Origin: an uncultured Pelagibacteraceae bacterium
GTDB lineage: Bacteria; Pseudomonadota; Alphaproteobacteria; Pelagibacterales; Pelagibacteraceae
Assembly: GCA_902515625.1 (NCBI GenBank)
Contig: CABXVD010000003.1
Location: 1-61,128, forward strand
DNA length: 61,128 bases
Direction: 5' to 3'
Each line of letters starts with the position of its first letter. Position 1 is the first letter of the stretch. Under the pieces are notes generated by a model. It was not told the DNA's origin and did not search any database. It saw nothing but the letters and a program-made list of their open reading frames with translations. Below are positions 16,766 through 26,266 of the stretch, piece by piece. A program made the position numbers and the translations under genes.

Positions 16766-18550
16766 ATGCCAAAAAAAAGGAAAAAGAGTTTCAGAAGTCA
16801 TCATTGGTTTAATAATCCAAAAAATCCAGATATGACTGCTCTTTATTTAGAGCGTTATTTAAATTATGGACTTACTAGAAAAGAATTACAATCTGGAAAT
16901 CCTATAATTGGAATTGCGCAATCAGGCAGTGATCTTTCCCCCTGTAATCGACATTTTTTATCTTTAAGTAAAAGGATTAAAGATGGAATAAGGAGAGCAG
17001 GCGGTATTCCTATGGAATTTCCAACACATCCAATTCAAGAAACAGGCAAAAGACCAACAGCTATGCTAGACCGAAATCTGTCATATTTATCTTTAGTAGA
17101 AGTTTTGTATGGTTATCCAATTGATGGAGTAATATTAACAACTGGATGTGATAAAACCACTCCAGCTGCATTAATGGCTGCAGCGACCGTCAATATTCCT
17201 GCAATCGTTTTATCTGGCGGCCCAATGTTAGATGGAGTTTATAAAGGAAAATTAGCTGGCTCAGGAATGGTAGTCTGGGAAGCTAGAAAAATGTTAGCTA
17301 AAGGAGAAATAAAGTATGAAGAGTTTATGGACATGGTTTCATCATCTTCACCAAGTGCTGGGCATTGTAATACAATGGGAACAGCATCCTCTATGAATTC
17401 AGTAGCTGAGGCATTGGGAATGTCCTTACCTGGTGGAGCAGTTACTCCTGCGCCTTATAGAGAAAGAGAACAAATCTCTTACGAAACTGGAAAACGAATT
17501 GTAGGAATGGTTCATGAAAATTTAATTCCTTCAAAAATTATGACCCGTAAAGCATTTGAAAATGCTGTTGTAGTTGCAAGTGCCATAGGTGGATCAAGTA
17601 ACTGCACAACTCACTTGAGTGCAATCGCAAAACATATGGGAATTAAATTTGATCTTTCTGATTGGCAAAAACTAGGACACGATATTCCTTTGTTAGTTAA
17701 TTGTCAGCCCGCAGGAGAATATTTAATGGAAAGCTTTCACAGAGCTGGGGCAATTCCGGCAGTGATGAAAGAATTAATTAAAAATAAAAAACTTCATACA
17801 AACATAAAGACTGTCACAGGAAAAACAGTTAAAGAGAATTTAAGAAAAAAAATTGATGTAGATAATAATGTAATTAAATCATTTAAAAATTCATTAGCAG
17901 AAAAAGCTGGCTTTTTAGTAATGAAAAGTAATTTTTTCTCTTCAGCTATAATGAAAACCTCAGTAATTAGTAAAGAATTTAAAGAAAGATATCTATCTAA
18001 CCCTAAACACCCAAATGTATTTAATGGAAAAGCGGTAGTTTTTGAAGGACCAGAGGATTACCATAAAAGATTAAATAGTAAGAAATTAAAAATTGATGAA
18101 AATTCAATATTAATTGTAAGAGGCTGCGGGCCAGTAGGTTACCCCGGTTCAGCTGAGGTTGTTAATATGCAGCCACCTGACAGATTGTTAAAAAAAGGTA
18201 TAAGTCATTTACCAACACTAGGGGATGGTAGACAGAGTGGTACTTCAGAAAGCCCTTCAATACTTCATGTTTCTCCAGAGTCAGCCGTAGGTGGAGATCT
18301 AGGAATTGTTAAAACTGGCGATAAAATGACTATAGACTTAAACAAAAGAAGGGTTGATTTATTAATTTCTAAATCAGAATTTAAAAAAAGGAGAAAAAAT
18401 AAAAAGTTATTTAAGGCAAATAATCAAACTCCTTGGCAAGAGATTTTCAGAAATACTGTGGGACAGCTTGAAGATGGAGCATGTATTAATTCTCGAGGCA
18501 AATATTTAGATGTATCACACACCAAAGGTTTACCAAGAGATTCTCATTAA
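16766..18550 (+). CDS. IlvD/Edd family sugar-acid dehydratase
   Basis: A 594-residue iron-sulfur dehydratase resembling pentonate (arabinonate/xylonate) dehydratases more than IlvD. Cluster cysteines sit in SPCNRH, TTGCDKTTPAA and SAGHCNTMGT. CGPVGYPGSAE and GDGRQSGTSESPS mark the C-terminal domain. The N-terminal ALYLERYLNYGLTRKEL and the FPTHPIQE segment fit the sugar-acid subgroup. It would produce a 2-keto-3-deoxy acid. It is followed after 3 nt by a 2-hydroxyacid dehydrogenase. Confidence 0.87.
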   Translation: MPKKRKKSFRSHHWFNNPKNPDMTALYLERYLNYGLTRKELQSGNPIIGIAQSGSDLSPCNRHFLSLSKRIKDGIRRAGGIPMEFPTHPIQETGKRPTAMLDRNLSYLSLVEVLYGYPIDGVILTTGCDKTTPAALMAAATVNIPAIVLSGGPMLDGVYKGKLAGSGMVVWEARKMLAKGEIKYEEFMDMVSSSSPSAGHCNTMGTASSMNSVAEALGMSLPGGAVTPAPYREREQISYETGKRIVGMVHENLIPSKIMTRKAFENAVVVASAIGGSSNCTTHLSAIAKHMGIKFDLSDWQKLGHDIPLLVNCQPAGEYLMESFHRAGAIPAVMKELIKNKKLHTNIKTVTGKTVKENLRKKIDVDNNVIKSFKNSLAEKAGFLVMKSNFFSSAIMKTSVISKEFKERYLSNPKHPNVFNGKAVVFEGPEDYHKRLNSKKLKIDENSILIVRGCGPVGYPGSAEVVNMQPPDRLLKKGISHLPTLGDGRQSGTSESPSILHVSPESAVGGDLGIVKTGDKMTIDLNKRRVDLLISKSEFKKRRKNKKLFKANNQTPWQEIFRNTVGQLEDGACINSRGKYLDVSHTKGLPRDSH

Positions 18551-18553
18551 TAT

Positions 18554-19519
18554 ATGCCAAAAATATTAGTTTCTAGAAAAATTTCTGATTTAGCAGAGGA
18601 AAAACTTAAAAAAGAATTTGATGTAACGCTTAATCTTAAAGATCAGCCTATTCCAGAAAGTGAATTAATAAAAATTATAAACAAATATGATGGAATGATT
18701 TCAACAGGTTTCGATAAAATTAGCGAGAACTTTTTCAATAATTTAAATGGAAAATTAAAAATTATAGCTCAAGTCGGTGTTGGTTATGATAATATTTTTA
18801 TAAAAGCTGCAGAACAAAAAAAAATTAAAGTAACAAATACACCAAATGTTCTTAATGAGGCAGTTGCAGAAACAACTATTCTTTTGATATTAGCAGCATC
18901 TAGAAGAGTAGGAGAAGCTTATAATTTAGTTAGGTCAGACAATTGGAAAAATCAAAAACCAGATCTTACTGAATTTATGATAGGTAACTCTGTGACAGGT
19001 AAAACTCTTGGAATTATTGGGATGGGAAGAATAGGACGAATAGCAGCAAAAAGTGCCAAAGCATTTGGAATGAAAATTATTTATTATAACAGAAACAAAC
19101 TGTCAGATGACTTAGAGGATGGTGCTAAATATTATTCAGATTTAAATTCAATGTTACCTGAGTGTGATTTTGTCAGCATTCACACACCAGCTACACCAGA
19201 TACAAAACATATTCTAAACGCTTCAACCATTAGTTTGTTAAATAAAAATGCTGTAGTTATTAACACTTCAAGGGGATCAACCATTGATGATGATGCTTTA
19301 ATAGATGCATTAGAAAATAAAAAAATTTATGCAGCAGGACTTGATGTTTTTAACAATGAGCCAAATTTAGATAATCGATATACAAAGTTAGATAATTGTT
19401 TTGTCTTACCCCATATTGGAAGTGCAACTCACGAAACTAGATTAGCAATGAGCATGATGGCTGTAGATAACATTTATTGTTTTTTTAATAATAAACCTTT
19501 GATTTCAGAAGTAATTTAA
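18554..19519 (+). CDS. D-2-hydroxyacid dehydrogenase (glyoxylate/hydroxypyruvate reductase-like)
   Basis: A 321-residue NAD(P)-dependent enzyme. The nucleotide motif is GKTLGIIGMGRIGRIAAKSAKAFGM, and the catalytic Arg, Glu and His are in NTSRGSTID, GLDVFNNEPN and LPHIGSAT. It reduces short 2-oxoacids such as glyoxylate or hydroxypyruvate. In this position, glycolaldehyde/glyoxylate or hydroxypyruvate from a 2-keto-3-deoxy acid aldol cleavage is a sensible substrate (inference). It is followed by the TRAP transporter promoter region. Confidence 0.88.
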   Translation: MPKILVSRKISDLAEEKLKKEFDVTLNLKDQPIPESELIKIINKYDGMISTGFDKISENFFNNLNGKLKIIAQVGVGYDNIFIKAAEQKKIKVTNTPNVLNEAVAETTILLILAASRRVGEAYNLVRSDNWKNQKPDLTEFMIGNSVTGKTLGIIGMGRIGRIAAKSAKAFGMKIIYYNRNKLSDDLEDGAKYYSDLNSMLPECDFVSIHTPATPDTKHILNASTISLLNKNAVVINTSRGSTIDDDALIDALENKKIYAAGLDVFNNEPNLDNRYTKLDNCFVLPHIGSATHETRLAMSMMAVDNIYCFFNNKPLISEVI

Positions 19520-19644
19520 CACAACTCAAAGTTGAAACTTAAAAGATATATATAATTTCTATACATAAATTAAATGCGCACATGTTGAAAACTAATTTCA
19601 TTTGTGTTTTAATTTATCAAATAAACATAAACGAGAGGAAGATA

Positions 19645-20661
19645 ATGTTTAAATTAATATCAAAAACTATAGCTGCTGTAGCTATTGTTTCAGTTGCTTT
19701 ATTTGGCTCTGCAAATGCAAAGACTTTAAAGATTGAAACACACTTTACAGCTAGTTCACCAAATGGTGAAGTTGCTGCTCAATTTGCTAAAAACGTAGAA
19801 ATGTTTTCTGGTGGAAGCTTAAAAGTAGAAATGTTCTACTCATCTTCTGTAACAGGAAAATCTGCTGAGGTATTTAACTCTGCTCAAACAGGAATTATCG
19901 ACTGTGATATGACTGGTGCCGGTTATCAAACTGGTAAAAATGCAGCGTTTCAATTTGCAGGTGATGTAATGGGTGGATATGACAACCCATATCAACAATA
20001 TGATTTCTTAAAGTTCCCTGGAGCTCAAGAAGCTGTTGATGCACTTTATAATAAATATGGAATGACTTTAATTGGTTGGTGGATACCAGGACATGAGTCT
20101 TTAATTTCTAGTAAACCAATTCCAGATGTTGCATCTATCAAAGACTTTAAATTTAGATCACCTCCAGGTATGGAAAGTATGATCTTTACAGCATTAGGTG
20201 CTAAGCCAATCGTAATGGATTTTGGTGAAGTTCCAACAGCTTTACAAACAGGTCTAATTGATGGTGCTGACTATTCATCTTTAGCAACTAACTATGCAGG
20301 TGGACACTATGAAAACAATAAGTATGCTACATACCCAGGTTTTCACTCTATGCCAGCTGACCACTTAGCTTGTAATTCTAAAGTTTGGAATAAGTTAAAA
20401 CCTCACGAAAAAGGTGCAATGAAAGCTGCTATTGAAATTTGTGGAAGAACTATCACAAGTTTAGTTGAGAGAAAAAATGCAGAAGCTGTAAAAGCTTTAA
20501 ATGAAATGGGCGTTACTCTTCATGACTGGTCTAGAGAAGATAGACTTAAATTTAGAAATGCTGCCCTTGGTGCTTGGGAAGAATGGAGAAAAAAATCTCC
20601 TGAAGCTAATGCACTTATAGATATACACACAGCTTATATGAAAGCTAACGGTATACTATAA
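19645..20661 (+). CDS. dctP: TRAP transporter, substrate-binding protein
   Basis: A 338-residue DctP-family periplasmic protein. The chosen ATG follows AGAGGAA and starts a signal peptide (KLISKTIAAVAIVSVALFGS, cleavage after ANA). The frame upstream to 19582 lacks a signal-like start. Mature motifs include IETHFTASSP, KDFKFRSPPGMES with the Arg that pairs with a substrate carboxylate, and ALQTGLIDGADYSS. It binds an organic acid, here probably a sugar acid. The upstream spacer has an inverted repeat, AAGTT-GA-AACTT, near 19530. Confidence 0.9.
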   Translation: MFKLISKTIAAVAIVSVALFGSANAKTLKIETHFTASSPNGEVAAQFAKNVEMFSGGSLKVEMFYSSSVTGKSAEVFNSAQTGIIDCDMTGAGYQTGKNAAFQFAGDVMGGYDNPYQQYDFLKFPGAQEAVDALYNKYGMTLIGWWIPGHESLISSKPIPDVASIKDFKFRSPPGMESMIFTALGAKPIVMDFGEVPTALQTGLIDGADYSSLATNYAGGHYENNKYATYPGFHSMPADHLACNSKVWNKLKPHEKGAMKAAIEICGRTITSLVERKNAEAVKALNEMGVTLHDWSREDRLKFRNAALGAWEEWRKKSPEANALIDIHTAYMKANGIL

Positions 20662-20683
20662 TTAAAAGTATATAAAAAATCTT

Positions 20684-20705
20684 GGAGGGCCTGAAAAGGC
20701 CCTTC
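20684..20705 (+). terminator. Intra-operon hairpin between dctP and dctQ
   Basis: GGAGGGCCT pairs with AGGCCCTTC around a GAAA tetraloop, a very stable GNRA-capped stem, followed by a short T-rich stretch. It sits in the 67-base dctP-dctQ gap. It likely protects the dctP message and lowers read-through, giving more binding protein than membrane subunits. Confidence 0.75.
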
Positions 20706-20728
20706 TTATCAAATTAAAATTTTAGCTT

Positions 20729-21298
20729 ATGCTTGACAAACAATTAGAAGAACAAAATCAAAAAGTTGCAAGCAAAGATGATTTTCCAATAAATTGGATT
20801 GATAGAATTTCTTTATTTCTAAGTCATACAATTAAATATCTAATACCTGTAATCGTACTTGTCATGATGTACGAAATTTTTATGAGGTACGTAGTTTTTA
20901 AACCAACCTTATGGGCCAATGAATTATGCTTATGGTTAGCTGGTGTTTGTTATTTAGTTGGTGGAATTTATGCAACAAGGTTAAGAAGCCATATTAGAAT
21001 AGTATTATTATATGATTGGGTCAGTAGACCAACCCAGAGAATTTTTGACGTAATTAGCACACTAGTTATTGTACTTTTTGCAGCTGCTGTAATCTATGGT
21101 GGTATGGAAGATGCAGTTAGATCATTTGTAAATTGGGAGAGATTTGCAACTTATTGGGATCCACCTATTCCCGCTACCATGAAGCCTCTTACACTTATAT
21201 GTGTATTTCTTATTGCTGTTCAATCTGTAAATAATTTAATTATTGATTGGAGAAATCCTAAAGAAAAACAATACGACCCTTCTAAAGAGTTAAAATAA
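20729..21298 (+). CDS. dctQ: TRAP transporter, small membrane subunit
   Basis: A 189-residue DctQ protein with four hydrophobic segments. The N-terminal ~30 residues are cytoplasmic. The characteristic YEIFMRYVVFKPTLWANELCLWL segment and GGIYATRLRSHIRI follow. It bridges DctP and DctM in the sodium-driven uptake complex. It starts after the hairpin and ends 1 nt before dctM. Confidence 0.9.
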   Translation: MLDKQLEEQNQKVASKDDFPINWIDRISLFLSHTIKYLIPVIVLVMMYEIFMRYVVFKPTLWANELCLWLAGVCYLVGGIYATRLRSHIRIVLLYDWVSRPTQRIFDVISTLVIVLFAAAVIYGGMEDAVRSFVNWERFATYWDPPIPATMKPLTLICVFLIAVQSVNNLIIDWRNPKEKQYDPSKELK

Positions 21299-21299
21299 A

Positions 21300-22613
21300 A
21301 TGGAAATAGGATCACTTTCATTAATACTTATAGTTGGGTTACTAATTCTTATATCTATTGGTGTTCCAATGGGTTTTGCCTCAGGTTTTATGGGTGCGGT
21401 GTTAGTATTTCTCTATATTGGTGAGCATGCATTAGGTATCTTACTCTCAAGATATTATTCTCTAGTTGTTACTTATTCCTTTTTATCAGTACCTTTATTT
21501 ATATTTATGGCCTCCTTACTTGAACGCTCAAACATAGCAAGAGATTTATATGATGCTTTGAATGCGTGGTTAAGAAAAACAAGAGGTGGGGTAGGTGTTG
21601 TTACTGCAATCATGGCAACAATTATGGCTGCGATGAGTGGAATTATTGGAGGAGAAATAGTTCTATTAGGATTGATTGCACTACCTCAAATGTTGAGATT
21701 GAAATACGATCAAGATATGTCTATTGGAATTATTTGTGCCTCAGGCTCTTTAGGTACAATGATACCCCCATCTATTGTTTTAATCATTTACGGTTTAACG
21801 ACAGAAACATCAATCACAATGTTATTTCAAGAAGCTATAGTTCCAGGTTTAATGATTTCAGGTTTAATCATTACTTACATTTTAATTAGAACAAGATTAC
21901 AACCACATCTTGCACCATTAAGTGATGAAGCGCCTTTAACTTTAAAAGAAAAAATGTCATATCTTCCAGGTCTGTTACCACCAATAGGAATAGTGATAAT
22001 TGTTTTAGGTTCAATTTACTCAGGTATAACTGGTATTACTGAAGCAGCTGGAATGGGTGTTGTTGCTACATTAATTATAATTTTTGCTAGAAAAGAATTA
22101 ACATGGTTTTTATTTAAAGATGCATTAACTAGAACATTTAAAGCATCAGGAACTATTTTAACTATTACTTTTGGTGCTACAGTTTTAGCTGGCGCTTATT
22201 CTCTTGCTGGTGGTCCAAAATATGTTGCAGAGACTATCTTAGCTTATGATTTAAAACCAATGTATCTTATTTTTATGATGCAAATAATGTTTTTGATAAT
22301 GGGAGCATTTATGGATTGGGTTGGGATTGTCTTATTAGCGATGCCAGTATTTTTACCAATTGTTATTGCGCTTGGATTTGATCCAATTTGGTTTGGAATT
22401 TTATTTTGTGTTAATATGCAAGTTTCATTCCTAAGTCCTCCATTTGGACCCGCAGCTTTTTATTTAAAGTCTGTTGCACCACCACATATATCTTTAACAG
22501 ATATATTCAGAGGTTTTGCACCATTTATTGTAATTCAATTGATTGTGCTTGCATGTGTAATGTTTTTCCCTGAGGCAATGACACAAAATTTCCACGAATT
22601 TAAACCAAAATAA
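21300..22613 (+). CDS. dctM: TRAP transporter, large membrane subunit
   Basis: A 437-residue DctM permease with about twelve transmembrane segments. Family motifs are IGVPMGFASG, SVPLFIFMASLLERSN, GGEIVLLGLIALP, ASGSLGTMIPPSIVLIIYG and LSPPFGPAAFYLKSV. It drives sodium-coupled uptake with DctPQ. The stop overlaps the next gene's first base, so transport and metabolism are translationally linked. Confidence 0.93.
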   Translation: MEIGSLSLILIVGLLILISIGVPMGFASGFMGAVLVFLYIGEHALGILLSRYYSLVVTYSFLSVPLFIFMASLLERSNIARDLYDALNAWLRKTRGGVGVVTAIMATIMAAMSGIIGGEIVLLGLIALPQMLRLKYDQDMSIGIICASGSLGTMIPPSIVLIIYGLTTETSITMLFQEAIVPGLMISGLIITYILIRTRLQPHLAPLSDEAPLTLKEKMSYLPGLLPPIGIVIIVLGSIYSGITGITEAAGMGVVATLIIIFARKELTWFLFKDALTRTFKASGTILTITFGATVLAGAYSLAGGPKYVAETILAYDLKPMYLIFMMQIMFLIMGAFMDWVGIVLLAMPVFLPIVIALGFDPIWFGILFCVNMQVSFLSPPFGPAAFYLKSVAPPHISLTDIFRGFAPFIVIQLIVLACVMFFPEAMTQNFHEFKPK

Positions 22614-23482
22614 TGATGAAAATTGGTTTTATTGGAACAGGTCTTATGGGCCTTCCAATGGCTAAAAATATATTGAAAGCAGGATATAATTTAAAAGCTT
22701 TTAATAGATCTCAAAATAAAGCTGCTCCTCTAAAAGATCAAGGTGCAGAGATATCAAGTTCAATTAAAGACGCTGTAAATGACAGTGATATAGTCATTAC
22801 AATGTTAACAGACGATACTGCTGTTGATGAGATCATGAGTAGCTCTGACTTTTTAGGAGGTTTAAAATCAGAAGCTACAGTAATTGATATGAGCTCAGTA
22901 AAACCATCAACAGCAACTAACCATGGAAATAATCTAAAATCAAAAAATATAAATTATCTAGATGCACCCGTATCAGGAGGAACCATTGGTGCAGAGGAGG
23001 CATCATTAGCAATTATGGTAGGAGGTGAGCAAGATATTTTCAATAGAGCGAGTGAAATTTTAAAGACAATGGGAAATCCAACATTGGTGGGTCCAGTAGG
23101 TAGTGGCCAAGTATCAAAACTTGCAAACCAAATAATTGTAGGCCTAACAATTGGTGCAGTGGCGGAAGCCATAACGTTATGTGAAAAAGCAGGAGCAGAT
23201 CCTGTCAAAATGATTAGTGCTTTATCTGGTGGTTGGGCGGATAGTAAAATTTTACAAACTCATGGAAAAAGAATGATTGATAAGGATTTTAGTCCAAAAG
23301 GAAAAACTTCTACTCATTTAAAAGACATGAATAATATTTTAGATTGTGCAAACAATTTTAATACTCATTTACCTATTTCAAATTTAGTTAAAGAAATGTA
23401 TAAAACTTTAGTTGAAAATAGTCATGGAGATAAAGATCATAGCTCACTGTATATGGAAATTGAAAGGATGAATAAAAAATGA
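22613..23482 (+). CDS. NAD-binding beta-hydroxyacid dehydrogenase (GarR/HIBADH-like)
   Basis: A 289-residue enzyme of the 3-hydroxyisobutyrate / tartronate-semialdehyde reductase family. Motifs are IGFIGTGLMGLPMAKN, DAPVSGGTIGAEEASLAIM and the catalytic Lys in GSGQVSKLANQIIVG. GarR converts tartronate semialdehyde to glycerate at the end of aldarate degradation, which would fit the dehydratases here. The start could be either of two adjacent ATGs. The next gene overlaps by 4 nt. Confidence 0.87.
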   Translation: MMKIGFIGTGLMGLPMAKNILKAGYNLKAFNRSQNKAAPLKDQGAEISSSIKDAVNDSDIVITMLTDDTAVDEIMSSSDFLGGLKSEATVIDMSSVKPSTATNHGNNLKSKNINYLDAPVSGGTIGAEEASLAIMVGGEQDIFNRASEILKTMGNPTLVGPVGSGQVSKLANQIIVGLTIGAVAEAITLCEKAGADPVKMISALSGGWADSKILQTHGKRMIDKDFSPKGKTSTHLKDMNNILDCANNFNTHLPISNLVKEMYKTLVENSHGDKDHSSLYMEIERMNKK

Positions 23483-24222
23483 GCAAAAGATTAGAAGGTA
23501 AAAAAATTGTGGTTACTGCTGCAGGACAAGGTATTGGCAAAGCAACATCCATTGCATTTCATAACGAAGGAGCACATGTTACTGCAACAGATTTAAATGG
23601 TAAAACCTTAGCTGATTTAAATAAAGAATTTCCTAGTATTGAAGTGAAAACTTTGGATTCAACTGATAATAATGCAATTTTAAATTTTACTAAATCTTTA
23701 GATAAAGTAGATGTTTTATTTAATGCAGTTGGATTTGTTCATCATGGAACTATTCTTGATTGTGAGGAAAAAGATTGGGATTTCTCGAGTAATGTAAATG
23801 TAAAATCTATGTATTTTATGTGTAAAGCAATATTACCACTAATGGTAAAACAAAATGGTGGAAGCATTATCAATGTTTCGTCTTGTGCTTCTAGTTTAAA
23901 AGGTTTCCCAAATAGATTTGTATATGGAACAACAAAAGGAGCCGTGATTGGATTGACTAAATCAATTGCAGCCGATTTTGTTAAACAAAATATAAGATGT
24001 AATTCGATTGCACCAGGAACAGTTTTCTCACCTTCTTGGCAAGATAGGGTTAACCAAAGTCCTGACCCTGTTCAGGCTAAAAAAGATTTTATAGCAAGAC
24101 AACCAATGGGGAGACTAGGTACTGCTGAAGAAATAGCAGCTGTAGCGGTATATTTAGCTAGTGATGATGCAACATTTACAACTGGTACAACAATTTCTGT
24201 TGATGGTGGGATTTCAATATAA
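23479..24222 (+). CDS. Short-chain dehydrogenase, similar to 2-keto-3-deoxy-L-fuconate dehydrogenase/BDH2
   Basis: A 247-residue classical SDR. The cofactor motif is TAAGQGIGKA, the catalytic triad Ser in NVSS, YGTTK for Tyr/Lys, and a PGTVFSPS loop. The segment GFVHHGTILDCEEKDWDF is the same as in the BDH2/DHRS6 and bacterial 2-keto-3-deoxy-L-fuconate 4-dehydrogenase branch, as I recall. This would oxidise a 2-keto-3-deoxy acid at C4 and supply a diketo acid for the FAH hydrolase next door. It is embedded in the operon with 4- and 22-nt spacings. Confidence 0.83.
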   Translation: MSKRLEGKKIVVTAAGQGIGKATSIAFHNEGAHVTATDLNGKTLADLNKEFPSIEVKTLDSTDNNAILNFTKSLDKVDVLFNAVGFVHHGTILDCEEKDWDFSSNVNVKSMYFMCKAILPLMVKQNGGSIINVSSCASSLKGFPNRFVYGTTKGAVIGLTKSIAADFVKQNIRCNSIAPGTVFSPSWQDRVNQSPDPVQAKKDFIARQPMGRLGTAEEIAAVAVYLASDDATFTTGTTISVDGGISI

Positions 24223-24244
24223 TTAAATAACAAAAAGGAGAATT

Positions 24245-25087
24245 ATGAAATTATTAAGAGTTGGACAAAAAGGAAAAGAAAAACCTGCAGCTTTAGACAA
24301 AGAGGGTAAAATTAGAGATATCAGTTCACATGTCGAAGATTTAAATCCTCATTATTTAAATTTTGAAACTATTTCAAAATTACAAAGTGCAGATCTCTCA
24401 ACACTCCCTGAAATATCAAGTGGTGAGAGGATTGGCTCATGTATAACAAAGCCAGGTAAATTTGTTGCGATTGGATTAAATTTTTCTGACCATGCTGCAG
24501 AAACTGGTGCAGAAGCTCCATCTGAACCAATAGTGTTTATGAAAGCTACAAGCTGTATTAATGGTCCTAACGATGATATTGAAATTGTCTCAGGATCCAA
24601 AAAACTTGATTGGGAAGTTGAATTAGGAATTATTATTGGAAAGGAAACTAAACATATATCTGAAGATCAATCTCAAGATCACATTTTAGGATATTGTCTA
24701 GTAAACGATATCAGTGAACGAGAATGGCAAATAGAAAAAATGGGTCAGTGGGTTAAAGGAAAGTCTCATGATACTTACGGGCCAATTGGACCTTATATGG
24801 TAACTAAAGATGAAATTTCAGATATTAATAATTTAAAAATGAGTTTAGATGTTAATGGAAATAAAATGCAAAGAGGAAATACAAATACAATGATATTTAA
24901 TGTTAATTTTATTGTCTCCTACTTAAGTAAGTATATGTCTTTACAACCTGGTGACATCATTACTACAGGAACTCCTCCTGGAGTTGGAATGGGTATGAAA
25001 CCTCAGCAATTTTTAAAAGCTGGTGACACAATGAAATTATCAGTTGAAAACCTAGGTGAACAGAACTCTAAAGTAATTGCTTTATAA
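24245..25087 (+). CDS. Fumarylacetoacetate hydrolase family protein
   Basis: A 280-residue FAH-fold hydrolase with AAGGAG ahead of the ATG. Typical motifs are KFVAIGLNFSDHAAETG, PIVFMKATS, DWEVELGIIIG (metal-binding Glu/Asp), and the late GDIITTGTPPGVGMGM. The subgroup includes 2,4-diketo-3-deoxy-L-fuconate hydrolase, which cleaves a diketo acid to pyruvate plus lactate. With the SDR before it and the enolase after it, a non-phosphorylative deoxysugar/sugar-acid route is a reasonable reading. The exact substrate is inferred. Confidence 0.85.
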   Translation: MKLLRVGQKGKEKPAALDKEGKIRDISSHVEDLNPHYLNFETISKLQSADLSTLPEISSGERIGSCITKPGKFVAIGLNFSDHAAETGAEAPSEPIVFMKATSCINGPNDDIEIVSGSKKLDWEVELGIIIGKETKHISEDQSQDHILGYCLVNDISEREWQIEKMGQWVKGKSHDTYGPIGPYMVTKDEISDINNLKMSLDVNGNKMQRGNTNTMIFNVNFIVSYLSKYMSLQPGDIITTGTPPGVGMGMKPQQFLKAGDTMKLSVENLGEQNSKVIAL

Positions 25088-25093
25088 ATTATT

Positions 25094-26266
25094 GTGAAGA
25101 TAACTTCTATTAAAAGTCATGTACTTAGATATGAGTTAGATAAAGAACTAGGTTATTCTCAACAATATTATAAACACCGAACTGCCCATCTTGTAGAGGT
25201 TGAGACTGATGAAGGTATAACTGGATGGGGAGAATGTTTTGGACCAGGTAATATTGCTCTTGCAAATAAATATATTGTTGAAAAAGTTATTCAGCCTCTA
25301 ATAATTGGAGAAGATCCTTTAAATAAAGAGCACATTTGGCAGAAAGTATATAATCTTTTAAGAGATAGTGGACAAAAAGGAATGCCTATACAAGCTTTAT
25401 CAGGTGTTGATATTGCTTTGTGGGATATTCTTGGAAAAAAAACTAAAGCACCTCTTTATCAACTTCTAGGGGGAAAATGTAACGAACATATTCCAGTTTA
25501 TGGATATGGGATGATGTTACAAAAAAAATCTACTACTGAACTAATAAGTCTATTTAAAGAGGAGGCGAAAGAAATTAAGTCTAAAAATTTTAAAGCTATG
25601 AAAATGAAAATAGGTTTAGGTGCAAAGGATGATCTTAAATTAGTCCAAGCTGTTAGAGAAAGCATAGGAAAAGACTTTAAGTTGATGGTAGATGCCAATC
25701 ATGCATACAATCTAAAAGACGCCATATATGTGGGAAAAGGCTTAGATGAATTGGATATATTTTGGTTTGAGGAGCCAGTTGCACCAGAAGATTATGAAGG
25801 GTATCAACAATTAAGAAGCAAAATTTCTACAAGTATTGCAGGTGGTGAGGCTGAATTTACGAAATATGGTTGGAATAAATTAATCTCAAACAATTGTATA
25901 GATATTGCTCAGCCAGAAGTTTGTGGTTTGGGAGGAATTACTGAGTATTTGAAAGTTTCAGCATTAGCTCAAGCAAATTTTATTCCAGTTATAAATCATG
26001 TTTGGGGGTCAGCTATAAGCATAGCTGTTAATTTACACTTGCTAACAGCCCAACCAGATATGCCAGGTGGATTATTTCCTTCAAAATCTATGTTAGAATT
26101 TGATACTACTGAAAAAAATATTTTTATTACAGATCTTCCAGATAAGGATTTTTCGATTTTAAAGCAGGTGAAAGAAAACAATGGATTTGCATCTGTTAGT
26201 GATAATATTGGTATAGGTATTAATCCTAATAAAGACTTTATAAATGAATTTGAAGTTAATGAATAA
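25094..26266 (+). CDS. Enolase-superfamily enzyme (mandelate racemase/lactone cycloisomerase type)
   Basis: A 390-residue enolase-superfamily protein starting at GTG. The active site shows the KMKIG Lys pair (second-strand KxK), metal ligands in DANHAY, FEEP and GGEAE, and the catalytic His in NHVWG. The sequence QKGMPIQALSGVDIALWDI and the His placement recall D-galactarolactone cycloisomerase and related sugar-acid dehydratases. It would act on an aldonate or aldarolactone. It overlaps the SMP-30 gene. Confidence 0.87.
   Translation: MKITSIKSHVLRYELDKELGYSQQYYKHRTAHLVEVETDEGITGWGECFGPGNIALANKYIVEKVIQPLIIGEDPLNKEHIWQKVYNLLRDSGQKGMPIQALSGVDIALWDILGKKTKAPLYQLLGGKCNEHIPVYGYGMMLQKKSTTELISLFKEEAKEIKSKNFKAMKMKIGLGAKDDLKLVQAVRESIGKDFKLMVDANHAYNLKDAIYVGKGLDELDIFWFEEPVAPEDYEGYQQLRSKISTSIAGGEAEFTKYGWNKLISNNCIDIAQPEVCGLGGITEYLKVSALAQANFIPVINHVWGSAISIAVNLHLLTAQPDMPGGLFPSKSMLEFDTTEKNIFITDLPDKDFSILKQVKENNGFASVSDNIGIGINPNKDFINEFEVNE

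Noticed and set aside
19582..19644. N-terminal extension of the dctP frame
   Set aside because: The ATG at 19645 has a purine-rich ribosome binding site and starts a normal signal peptide; the extension does not look like either.
21566..21889. 107-codon plus-strand frame inside dctM
   Set aside because: Overlaps the well-supported DctM frame and has a low-complexity composition rich in Asn, Tyr and Arg.
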